Origin: Gemmatimonadota bacterium
Lineage (GTDB): Bacteria; Gemmatimonadota; Gemmatimonadetes; Longimicrobiales; RSA9
DNA: 6,752 bases
NCBI GenBank assembly: GCA_016207445.1
Contig: JACQPS010000149.1
Span: 1 to 6,752, forward strand
Direction: 5' to 3'
Shown here piece after piece: positions 1 to 5,431 of the stretch (its first letter is position 1; each line of letters starts with the position of its first letter). The translations under genes were made by a program, and so were the position numbers. A model generated the notes under the pieces. It worked only from the letters and a program-made list of their open reading frames with translations. It had not been told where the DNA came from and did not search any database.

Positions 1-825
1 CCGGAGCCGTTCGAGTTCGGCATCTTCCGCGTCAACCACGACGCGGCCGAGGCCCTCGGCGCCGAGTCGCTGAAGGAGGAGACGTCGCTGAACGCGAGCG
101 CCGGCTTCGCCATTACGCCGGCCGAGAACTTCAACCTCGCGGTGGACGCCTTCTTCATCGATCTGGACGATCGCATCGTCATGACGACGGAGCTGTCGGG
201 CGAGGAGGTGGAGGCGGTGCTACGGAGCAGCGGCGAACCGTCGGTGGTGGCCGTGCGGTACATGACCAACGCGATCCACACGGAGACGAAGGGCGTGGAC
301 GTGACGGCCAGCTACCGTTTCCCGCTCGCGGAGGTGGGGACGCTCGACCTCTCCGGATACTACAATTACACCGACAATAAGGTCTTCGACGACGAGATCC
401 AGACGCCCCCCGAGCTGCAGGGTAAGGACGTCGCCCTCTTCGACTACGCGTTCGAGGGCGGGCTGCTCGCGATGACCAAGGAGCGGCCTCGCTGGCGCGG
501 CGGCTTCTCCGCGCTGTTCACGGGCGCGCGCCTGAGCCTGACCGGCAAGGCGCACCTGTACGGGCCGTACCGTTCCACGCTCTACAGCTACGACGCGGGC
601 GCCGAGCAGAAATTCGGCGAAGAGGTCCTGTTCGATGCCGAAATCGGCTACCGGCTGCCCCGAGGCGTGAAGCTCGCGATCGGCGCGAAGAACCTCTTCG
701 ACAACTACCCGGACCTGCTGAACGAGGACAACGGTTTCCTGGTCTTCCCCTACCCGCCCGCCTCGCCGTTCGGCTACAACGGGCGGTACGTGTACGCGCG
801 GGCGGAGGTGCGGTTCGGGCGGTGA
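1..825 (+). CDS. TonB-dependent outer-membrane receptor, C-terminal part (5' end outside window)
   Basis: The reading frame is open from base 1 and gives 274 residues up to TGA at 823-825, so the N-terminus, plug and early barrel strands lie outside the window. Visible family features are the SLKEETSLN segment (residues about 24-32, the usual 'L-K-P/E-E-x-S-x-N' strand of these receptors), alternating barrel strands such as FNLAVDAFFIDLDDRIV, the late NLFDNYPD motif, and the terminal NGRYVYARAEVRF strand expected for barrel assembly. The family takes up siderophores, cobalamin, glycans or peptides across the outer membrane using TonB-ExbBD energy; the substrate cannot be told from this fragment. 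The GTG at 142 is internal and not a start. A strong terminator lies 88 bases after the stop. The two peptidase loci nearby would fit peptide uptake, but that is inference only. Confidence 0.93.
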   Translation, partial: PEPFEFGIFRVNHDAAEALGAESLKEETSLNASAGFAITPAENFNLAVDAFFIDLDDRIVMTTELSGEEVEAVLRSSGEPSVVAVRYMTNAIHTETKGVDVTASYRFPLAEVGTLDLSGYYNYTDNKVFDDEIQTPPELQGKDVALFDYAFEGGLLAMTKERPRWRGGFSALFTGARLSLTGKAHLYGPYRSTLYSYDAGAEQKFGEEVLFDAEIGYRLPRGVKLAIGAKNLFDNYPDLLNEDNGFLVFPYPPASPFGYNGRYVYARAEVRFGR

Positions 826-842
826 GGGATGCGTGACCCCCA

Positions 843-866
843 GGACGACTGAATCGTCCATTCAGT
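843..866 (+). promoter_or_regulatory. Overlapping inverted repeats (two mutually exclusive hairpins or an operator)
   Basis: Two perfect inverted repeats share bases. The first is GGACGA (843-848) with TCGTCC (854-859), a 6-bp stem and 5-base loop. The second is ACTGAAT (848-854) with ATTCAGT (860-866), a 7-bp stem and 5-base loop. The right arm of the first overlaps the left arm and loop of the second, so both cannot form at once in RNA. The element begins 18 bases after the receptor stop and precedes the terminator at 913-950. It could be an RNA switch in the leader of the 970-1638 gene, or the 19-bp ACTGAAT dyad could be a DNA operator. The sequence shows the symmetry; the function is inferred. 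Confidence 0.35.
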
Positions 867-867
867 A

Positions 868-906
868 GGGAGCCGCCGGCTGGCAAGGAACCTGCACGGC
901 GGACCC
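868..906 (+). other. Imperfect stem-loop in the gap between receptor and secreted protein
   Basis: CCGCC at 873-877 can pair with GGCGG at 898-902, and GGG at 868-870 with CCC at 904-906 across a small internal loop. This encloses an apical region of 20 bases that can itself fold weakly. The element lies between the overlapping repeats and the terminator, and may be part of one structured leader. In GC-rich DNA a 5+3 bp stem can arise by chance, so support is weak. Confidence 0.25.
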
Positions 907-912
907 ACTAGC

Positions 913-950
913 CGGGCCCCGGTGGAGCGGCCGGGGCCCGTTTCTTTTGA
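913..950 (+). terminator. Strong rho-independent terminator (possible attenuator)
   Basis: A perfect 10-bp GC-rich stem is formed by 913-922 (CGGGCCCCGG) and 931-940 (CCGGGGCCCG) with an 8-base loop, followed directly by TTTCTTTT. This is the classical intrinsic terminator layout for + strand transcription and would end the receptor transcript. It lies only 10 bases before the Shine-Dalgarno site of the next gene. That leaves no room for a separate promoter between terminator and gene, so it may also act as an attenuator for that gene. Confidence 0.8.
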
Positions 951-960
951 TCGTCATCCT

Positions 961-967
961 GGAGGAG
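961..967 (+). promoter_or_regulatory. Ribosome binding site fixing the start at 970
   Basis: GGAGGAG lies just before the ATG at 970-972, with the GGAGG core 4 bases from it. It decides the start: the in-frame GTG at 922 lies inside the terminator hairpin and would put 16 unlikely residues before the signal peptide. Confidence 0.8.
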
Positions 968-969
968 AG

Positions 970-1638
970 ATGTCGCGCTGGTTGTCCTTCGCCCTGGCCC
1001 TGGCTGTCTTCTGCGCCGCGCCGACGGTTGCCGCCGCACAGGAGAAGCCGGCCCGGCCGGCGGCCGAGAAGGTAAAGGGCAAGAAGAAGCAGCAGGATAA
1101 GGGCATGCGCGCCCGCGCGAAGAAAGGGCACGCCAGGCCGGCGGAGGAGCGGCGGCGCGAGCGGCGCGACCGCGACGATGATGTCGTCGTCGTCCCGGGC
1201 GCGCGGCGCGGCGCCACCATTGTGCGCGTACGGAGCGAGGGGAAGCGCGGCCCCGGCCCACGCTTCTGCCGGAGCGGCGCCGGCCACCCGGTCTTCGGCC
1301 GGCAGTGGTGCCTCGCGAAGGGGTTCGGCCTGGGCGACCGCCACGGCGCCTGGGGGCGCGCCACCTGGGATGACGTCATCTTCCGCGCGCCGCGGCGTGA
1401 GGCCGCCGTCAGCATCGGGCGTAGCATCCTGATCGATGTTCTGGGCGACGTCGTCTTCGGCCGCATCGATGCGCGCCGCCGCGTCCTGGGCCTCGACGAG
1501 CCGCTGGCCGGCCGCTGGCTCGCGACCGACGGCGACTGGGTCCTCCTGGTCGGGTCCGGCGGCGTCCCCGTCGCCGAGCTCGTGGACTTCGACCGCGACC
1601 GCCGCGTGGATCTGGTGCTGCTGAATCTACCGGACTGA
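970..1638 (+). CDS. Secreted protein of unknown function with basic linker, Cys pair and DxDxD motif
   Basis: The ATG at 970 is chosen for its GGAGGAG site and because it begins a clean signal peptide (MSRWLSFALALAVFCAAPTV followed by AAAQ, likely cut after A23). The 222-residue product then has a Lys/Arg-rich, probably disordered stretch (about residues 33-70) ending in a short acidic run. A compact domain follows (about 95-222). It contains FCRSGAGHPVFGRQWC, whose Cys100 and Cys114 could form a disulfide or bind metal, then GFGLG and several hydrophobic beta-like segments. Near the end is VDFDRDRRVDLVLL, whose Asp206, Asp208, Asp210 and Asp214 resemble a calcium-binding DxDxD loop. I do not recognise a named family; similar small exported proteins seem familiar from Gemmatimonadota, but that is memory only. 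It is preceded by a terminator and followed 118 bases later by a barrel gene. The export call is firm; the function is unknown. Confidence 0.85.
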   Translation: MSRWLSFALALAVFCAAPTVAAAQEKPARPAAEKVKGKKKQQDKGMRARAKKGHARPAEERRRERRDRDDDVVVVPGARRGATIVRVRSEGKRGPGPRFCRSGAGHPVFGRQWCLAKGFGLGDRHGAWGRATWDDVIFRAPRREAAVSIGRSILIDVLGDVVFGRIDARRRVLGLDEPLAGRWLATDGDWVLLVGSGGVPVAELVDFDRDRRVDLVLLNLPD

Positions 1639-1691
1639 GCCGCGCGCGGGCCTCGGATCAAAACGGGGGATCGTCCGGTATCACAGGCGTC

Positions 1692-1731
1692 CGGCTCTCG
1701 GTCCAGGGTCCCCCCTCGCCCCACCGAGCCG
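1692..1731 (+). other. Imperfect hairpin upstream of the barrel gene
   Basis: CGGCTCTCGGT (1692-1702) can pair with ACCGAGCCG (1723-1731), giving 9 bp with a 2-base bulge. It ends 14 bases before the Shine-Dalgarno site of the barrel gene. There is no T-run after it, so it is not a typical terminator of the 970-1638 gene. It might be a leader structure or chance pairing. I saw no convincing -10/-35 pair in 1639-1756. Confidence 0.25.
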
Positions 1732-1756
1732 TGAGCCGTCTCCCTGAGGAGGCCGC

Positions 1757-2470
1757 ATGCGCGCGCTGCCGCTCGCCCTCGCCTTCGCCACCACGCCGCT
1801 GGCAGCCTTGCCCATTTCAGCTCAGGACAATGACTTCCGACCACGGACCAACTTCCACGTCGGCGCATCCTTCGTGGTGGCGAAGCCGGTGGGCGAGTTC
1901 GACGACTTCATCGACAGCGGCTACGGCCTGACCCTGGAGGCCGGCTACCAGCCCCCGAGCTCGATCCTGGGCGTCGCGCTGAGCGGGGGCTTCGTCATCT
2001 ACGGCAGCGAGACCAAGCAGGTTTGCTTCAGCCAGACCGTCGGCTGCCGCATCCTGCTCGACCTCAAGACCAACAACGCCATCGTATTTCTCGGGCTGGA
2101 GCCGCGGCTCATGTTTCCGGCCGGACCGATCCGGCCGTTCCTGGACACATCGGTCGGCCTCAGCTATTTCGCGACGACCTCCAGCGTCGAAGGCACGCAG
2201 TCGGACGAAGACTTCGCCAGCACGACCAACCTGGACGACCTGGTCTTCGCCTGGACCGGCGGCGGCGGCGTGCTGGTGCCGCTCGGCCGCGGCGACGTGA
2301 GCCTCGAGCTCGCCGCCCGCTATCACGGCAACGGCGACGCGACCTACCTGCGGGAGGGGGACATCATCGACAATCCGGACGGCAGCATCACGCTCCAGCC
2401 GAACCGGAGCGAGACGAATATGCTGACGTTCCGGCTGGGCGTGCGGGTCGCGTTGCGGAAGGGCGATTAA
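1757..2470 (+). CDS. Outer-membrane beta-barrel protein (OmpW/OmpA-barrel-like, hypothetical)
   Basis: ATG at 1757 follows GAGGAGG (1746-1752) with a 4-base spacer. The 237-residue product starts with a signal peptide (MRALPLALAFATTPLAALPI then SAQ, likely cut after A22). The mature part has alternating amphipathic beta strands separated by turns: NFHVGASFVVAKPVGEF, GLTLEAGYQ, GVALSGGFVIYG, AIVFLGLEPRLMFP, IRPFLDTSVGLSYFAT, FAWTGGGGVLVPL, VSLELAARYHG and MLTFRLGVRVAL. These suggest an eight-strand-type small barrel in the outer membrane. Cys90 and Cys97 sit in a probable surface loop and could form a disulfide. The final strand is followed by a short polar tail (RKGD) rather than ending in an aromatic residue, slightly unusual for barrel-assembly signals. 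No substrate or enzymatic role is visible. It converges on the - strand propeller gene with 3 bases between stop codons. Confidence 0.85.
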   Translation: MRALPLALAFATTPLAALPISAQDNDFRPRTNFHVGASFVVAKPVGEFDDFIDSGYGLTLEAGYQPPSSILGVALSGGFVIYGSETKQVCFSQTVGCRILLDLKTNNAIVFLGLEPRLMFPAGPIRPFLDTSVGLSYFATTSSVEGTQSDEDFASTTNLDDLVFAWTGGGGVLVPLGRGDVSLELAARYHGNGDATYLREGDIIDNPDGSITLQPNRSETNMLTFRLGVRVALRKGD

Positions 2471-2473
2471 GCA

Positions 2474-3451
2474 CTATTTCGGCAGGACCGCCCTGCCGAT
2501 GGTGTTCGCATCCGTGCCGAACCAGGTGGTGCGGCTGGGGCGGTGAAACACCATGTGCCGCACGGTGCCCGCGCCGCTCGGAATGTCGGTCACGCTGAAG
2601 AACTCGCCTCGCTGCGGGTCGAAGCCCACCAGGCGGTTGGGCTTCGGGCCCGTCTCCACGAACCAGATGCGGTCGCGGTCGTCCACGGTCATGGCATAGG
2701 GCCGCGCCCCGCCCGCGCCCGGCGCGGGCCATTCGCTGACCTTGCCCGACTTCGGGTCCAGTCGTCCCAGCATGCCGCGCGCGTAATCCACGTACCAGAC
2801 GCGGTCGTCGGAGGTGACGCCGAGCCGTCGCGGGCGCGTGCCCTCGGGGAGGGCGATCTCGCGCAGCTTCAGCTCGCGGTCGAGCAGCGCCAGCTTGTTC
2901 GTGCCGAAGAGCGCGACCCAGGCCCGGCCCCTGGAATCCGTCACGATGCCGTACGGCCGGGCACTCGGCGTCGGCACCGGTACCAGCTTCACCTCACCGG
3001 TCGCGGGAACGAGCCGCCCCACGAAGTTCGTGACCTGGGCCGTGAACCAGATCTCGCCGTCCTGGCCGAACACCAGCGTGTGCGGATCGCGTGCGGCCGG
3101 GTCGGGCATCGGGATCTTCGTGATCTGGCCGGTCGCGGGATCGAGTCGGCCGATGTGCCCGGTGCGGTTCCCCGCGTACCATACCATCCCCTTCGCATCC
3201 ACGATCAGGTTGTGCGGGCCCGTGCCCCCATCCAGCTCGAAGCGCTTGAATTCCCCCGAGCGCGGGTCCAGCACCGCGAGGTAGTCGCCCGTCTGCCCCA
3301 CGAACCAGATGCGCCCCTGCGCGTCCGGATACGGGTCCCGCGGCCGCGTGTTCGGCCACGGCACGGGCCACTCTTTGATCTCGACGGGGTCGAGGGCGGC
3401 AGCGCCTAACCCCACCGCGCCGAGCAGCAACGCGATTGCGGTGGCTCTCAT
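2474..3451 (-). CDS. Exported seven-bladed propeller, streptogramin lyase (Vgb)-like
   Basis: The ATG at 3451-3449 follows GGAGA with a 5-base spacer and opens a signal peptide (MRATAIALLLGAVGLGAAA, cut near residue 19). The frame stays open upstream to 4120, but only by running antisense-like through the peptidase gene. The 325-residue product has seven blade repeats marked by a tryptophan pair: IWF 48-50, VWY 90-92, IWF 134-136, AWV 177-179, VWY 218-220, IWF 262-264 and TWF 309-311. Each is followed by a 'G-x-L-D-P-x-T/S-G' strand and many blades are preceded by a P-H/Y-x-[IL] motif. This is the Vgb/COG4257 layout; true Vgb opens the streptogramin B ring with Mg2+. From memory of Vgb (H228, E268, H270, E284), I match Tyr252, Val297, His299 and Asp314, so only the H270 equivalent is kept. 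A streptogramin lyase role is therefore doubtful; a periplasmic binding or sugar/peptide-lyase role is equally possible. It lies 17 bases after the peptidase gene in a probable operon. Confidence 0.88.
   Translation of the reverse strand: MRATAIALLLGAVGLGAAALDPVEIKEWPVPWPNTRPRDPYPDAQGRIWFVGQTGDYLAVLDPRSGEFKRFELDGGTGPHNLIVDAKGMVWYAGNRTGHIGRLDPATGQITKIPMPDPAARDPHTLVFGQDGEIWFTAQVTNFVGRLVPATGEVKLVPVPTPSARPYGIVTDSRGRAWVALFGTNKLALLDRELKLREIALPEGTRPRRLGVTSDDRVWYVDYARGMLGRLDPKSGKVSEWPAPGAGGARPYAMTVDDRDRIWFVETGPKPNRLVGFDPQRGEFFSVTDIPSGAGTVRHMVFHRPSRTTWFGTDANTIGRAVLPK
2480..2498. other. Hairpin at the convergent gene ends
   Basis: CGGCAGG (2480-2486) and CCTGCCG (2492-2498) form a perfect 7-bp stem with a 5-base loop. 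It lies inside the last codons of the propeller gene and starts 9 bases after the barrel gene stop. Neither strand shows a clear T-run after it, so it is not a standard intrinsic terminator. It may slow polymerase or protect 3' ends of both converging transcripts. Confidence 0.35.
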
Positions 3452-3468
3452 GTTCGTCTCCGCGTTGG

Positions 3469-4800
3469 TCACAGGACCGGCTTCTCCCGAGTCAAACGAT
3501 AGATCATCAACGCCGCCCGCTTCGTCGCCCTGGCCAGCGAGCTCAGCTCGATGCGCTCCTCGACCGTGTGTCCGCCCGAGCCCTGCGGCCCCAGGCCATC
3601 CAGCCCCGGGACGTAGGGCGCGACGAAGGAGACGTCGGCCGCGCCGCGGCGCGCGGGGTCGTGCGGGAGCACGGGTCCGTAACCGAGGTCGCGGCTCACG
3701 TCGTCGTAGAGCGAAAGCAGCGCCTTGTTCGCGTCTGTGGGCGACATGGAGGGGTAGCTGTCGCGGAAGTCGATCTCGGCCTTCGTCCCCGGCAGGCTGG
3801 TCGCGACCACGTCGCGCATGCGCTGGCGGGTGTGCCGGAGCTGCTCGTCGGTCAGCGTGCGGATGTCGCCTTCGACGCGGGCGTGCTCCGCGACCACGTT
3901 GGTCTTGCCGAACGCCGTGCCGGCCGCCGCCGCCTCGTCGAACGTGATCTCGGTGCCGCCCACGATCACGCCCGGGTTGAACGTCAGGTTCTCCTCGCCC
4001 GCGAGCGTGCTGTAGAAGCCGTTCAGGATGCGCGCGGTCTCGTAAATCGCGCCCGCGCCCACGTGCGCGCCGAACACGCGCGAGGAGTGCGCGGGCGTTC
4101 CGGTCACACGCAGCGTCCACTGGCTCGAGCTGCGCCGCGCGACCACGGCGTACTCGCCGTGCTGGTCGCGGCTGCCGGCTTCGAAGCCGAGCGCGATGTC
4201 GCTCCGCTTCCCCGCCTCGATCAGGTCGCGGCGGCTCGTGCCGAGCGGGCGACCGGGCGCTTCTTCATCGCCGGTGAAGACGACGGTGATGGCGGCGCCG
4301 TCGAGCGCCCGGGCGCCGTGCAGCGCCTTGAGCGCGTAGACGATGGCGACGTCGCCTCCCTTCATGTCTTCGACGCCCGGACCGTGCGCCACCTCGCCCA
4401 TGCGCTCGAAGCGCTGGAACGGGTTGTCCATCTCGAAGACGGTATCCAGGTGGCCGATCAGCAGCAACCGCTTGCCCCGGCTGCCCCGCCGCTCCGCGAT
4501 CAGGTGCGGGCCGCGCTGCACCGAGTCCATGGGAACCAGCCGCACCGCGAAGCCGAGCGGCCGCAGCTCGGCGGCGAGCACGTCCGCCACCATGCGCACG
4601 CCCTGCGGGTTCGAGGTGCCGCTGTTGATGTTGACCATGCGCTCGAGCAGCGCCACCGCTTCCTCGTGGTGCGCGTCCACGTAGTCGGCGATGCGCCTCT
4701 CCTCGCGGGTCAGCTCCTGCTGGGCGGGAGCGCGCCGGGCCGACAACACGACCGCGAGCAGAGCCAGCGGAACCGCGACCGTGCGGCCGCTCCGGGTCAT
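3469..4800 (-). CDS. Exported M20 family zinc metallopeptidase (glutamate carboxypeptidase-like)
   Basis: The 443-residue product from ATG at 4800 has a signal peptide (MTRSGRTVAVPLALLAVVLS, then ARRAPA, cut near A26). All M20 di-zinc residues are visible: GHLDTVF with His117 and Asp119, GPGVEDMKGG with bridging Asp145, TGDEEAPG with catalytic Glu179 and ligand Glu180, LGFEAG with Glu207, and GSGGHTVEE with His411. The insert (lid/dimerisation) domain contains TGTPAHSS with His238, in the usual place. The pattern is closest to carboxypeptidase G2-type M20 enzymes, which remove C-terminal residues such as glutamate from peptides or folates; substrate is not determinable here. Length fits the family. 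An in-frame GTG at 4806 is possible, but GAGG at 4809-4806 has a proper 5-base spacer only to the ATG at 4800. It is followed 17 bases later by the Vgb-like gene, and a sigma70-like promoter lies just upstream. Confidence 0.93.
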   Translation of the reverse strand: MTRSGRTVAVPLALLAVVLSARRAPAQQELTREERRIADYVDAHHEEAVALLERMVNINSGTSNPQGVRMVADVLAAELRPLGFAVRLVPMDSVQRGPHLIAERRGSRGKRLLLIGHLDTVFEMDNPFQRFERMGEVAHGPGVEDMKGGDVAIVYALKALHGARALDGAAITVVFTGDEEAPGRPLGTSRRDLIEAGKRSDIALGFEAGSRDQHGEYAVVARRSSSQWTLRVTGTPAHSSRVFGAHVGAGAIYETARILNGFYSTLAGEENLTFNPGVIVGGTEITFDEAAAAGTAFGKTNVVAEHARVEGDIRTLTDEQLRHTRQRMRDVVATSLPGTKAEIDFRDSYPSMSPTDANKALLSLYDDVSRDLGYGPVLPHDPARRGAADVSFVAPYVPGLDGLGPQGSGGHTVEERIELSSLARATKRAALMIYRLTREKPVL

Positions 4801-4805
4801 CTTCA

Positions 4806-4812
4806 CCTCACC
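4806..4812 (-). promoter_or_regulatory. Ribosome binding site favouring ATG at 4800 for the M20 gene
   Basis: On the - strand GGTGAGG (4812-4806) is followed by TGAAG and ATG. The GAGG core is 5 bases from the ATG at 4800, whereas it overlaps the first base of the alternative GTG start at 4806. This supports the ATG as the start. Confidence 0.6.
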
Positions 4813-4833
4813 GTCGGATTCGAGGATCGAGAC

Positions 4834-4862
4834 CTTATAGCGCGCACACGCGATTGCGGCAA
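4834..4862 (-). promoter_or_regulatory. Sigma70-like promoter for the M20-propeller operon
   Basis: On the - strand TTGCCG (4862-4857) and TATAAG (4839-4834) are separated by exactly 17 bases. They match the TTGACA/TATAAT consensus in 4/6 and 5/6 positions. Transcription would begin near 4827, giving a leader of about 27 bases before the ATG at 4800. TATAAG stands out as an AT-rich island in GC-rich sequence. It implies that the M20-propeller pair can be transcribed independently of the upstream receiver gene. Housekeeping promoters of this phylum may differ, so this is a sequence match only. Confidence 0.5.
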
Positions 4863-4914
4863 GCGTGAGCCCCAGGGCTGGGCAGCGGCGCGGACGGGGG
4901 TCGGATAGAAGCCG

Positions 4915-5280
4915 TTAGCGCGTGGTCAACTCCAGCAGGTGCTGCACCTTCTCATCCAGCTCTCGCAGTGGAAACGGCTTCTGGACAATGGCGGAGGCAC
5001 GCCGCCACGACTCCTGGCTGTCCAGGCCGCCGCCCGCCGCCAGCAAGATGATCGGCACGTCGGGACGAAGCGACCGGACTCGTTCCAGCAGCCACACGCC
5101 CGAGGAGCCCTGCAACTCTACCTCGGTGATGATCAGGTCGAAGTGCTCGGCGGTGAAGCGGGCCAGGGCCGCATTGGCCGATCCCGCTTCGGCCACGTCG
5201 TGCCCCCGACGCTCGAAGAGGCGGCGAAGCAGGTTCCGGATCGCGGGGTCCTTGTCGACGACCAGGATACGCCGGGTCAT
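4915..5280 (-). CDS. Stand-alone receiver (response-regulator) domain with degenerate phosphorylation site
   Basis: The 121-residue product is a single receiver domain with no output domain, starting RRILVVDKDPAIRNLLRRLF and ending LDEKVQHLLELTTR. The fold pattern is intact: VVDKDP strand 1 (7-12), DLIITEVEL strand 3 (48-56), PIILLAAGG strand 4 (76-84) and QKPF (100-103). The conserved Lys101-Pro102 is kept. The phospho-acceptor position, normally Asp in 'ITDV', is Glu53. The second acidic residue of the N-terminal pair (D9-D10 in most receivers) is Lys10, with Asp11 after it. The switch Thr/Ser before Ala is Ala81. It is probably not phosphorylated in the usual way and may act as a constitutive or protein-protein module. 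No clear Shine-Dalgarno precedes the ATG at 5280. The gene is divergent from a helix-turn-helix gene (151-base gap) and lies 114 bases upstream of the M20 gene, with a separate promoter between them. Confidence 0.9.
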   Translation of the reverse strand: MTRRILVVDKDPAIRNLLRRLFERRGHDVAEAGSANAALARFTAEHFDLIITEVELQGSSGVWLLERVRSLRPDVPIILLAAGGGLDSQESWRRASAIVQKPFPLRELDEKVQHLLELTTR

Positions 5281-5334
5281 GGAAGTCGGTTCGCGATCGC
5301 GGCGTGCGCCGAGGACGGATCGGCCGCCGCGCTT

Positions 5335-5353
5335 GCCCGCCGAGGGGGCGGGC
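5335..5353. other. GC-rich inverted repeat in the divergent intergenic region
   Basis: GCCCGCC (5335-5341) and GGCGGGC (5347-5353) form a 7-bp perfect stem with a 5-base loop. It lies 55 bases upstream of the receiver start, in its presumed leader or promoter region. There is no T-run. Chance is possible in GC-rich sequence. Confidence 0.25.
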
Positions 5354-5382
5354 GGTAAGCTGACCGGTGTAAACCGATCGCA

Positions 5383-5398
5383 AGTGGACAGAGTGGAC
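5383..5398 (+). repeat. Tandem 7-base direct repeat, possible operator
   Basis: AGTGGAC occurs at 5383-5389 and again at 5392-5398, a period of 9 bases. It lies 33 bases before the helix-turn-helix gene start, in the region shared with the divergent receiver gene. Such spaced repeats often serve as regulator half-sites; autoregulation by the adjacent DNA-binding protein is an inference. Confidence 0.35.
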
Positions 5399-5431
5399 GG
5401 GCGAAGCTAGGCCGGCGCCGCCGGCGAGTCA

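Noticed and set aside
922..969. GTG at 922 as start of the secreted protein
   Set aside because: It lies inside the terminator stem and would precede the signal peptide with unlike residues; ATG 970 has the GGAGGAG site.
1639..1756. Promoter for the barrel gene (TATCAC near 1679)
   Set aside because: No matching -35 element lies at 16-18 bases upstream.
954..1868. 304-residue open frame on the - strand
   Set aside because: It overlaps the secreted-protein gene and the start of the barrel gene, is Arg/Ser/Pro-rich, and has no motif.
3452..4120. Upstream extension of the propeller frame on the - strand
   Set aside because: It overlaps the M20 gene in another frame and has no family features; the ATG at 3451 has a Shine-Dalgarno and starts a signal peptide.
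3436..4908. 490-residue open frame on the + strand antisense to the M20 gene
   Set aside because: The M20 gene on the - strand has all catalytic motifs and a signal peptide, while the antisense translation has Arg/Ala/His-rich low-complexity content typical of a GC-rich shadow frame.
4864..4914. Terminator after the receiver gene (AGCC-GGCT pairing near 4873-4884)
   Set aside because: The stem is only 4 bp and no T-run follows on the - strand.
5292..5301. CGCGATCGCG palindrome containing the HIP1 octamer GCGATCGC
   Set aside because: It is a single occurrence; such palindromes are expected by chance in GC-rich DNA and nothing else suggests a cyanobacterium.
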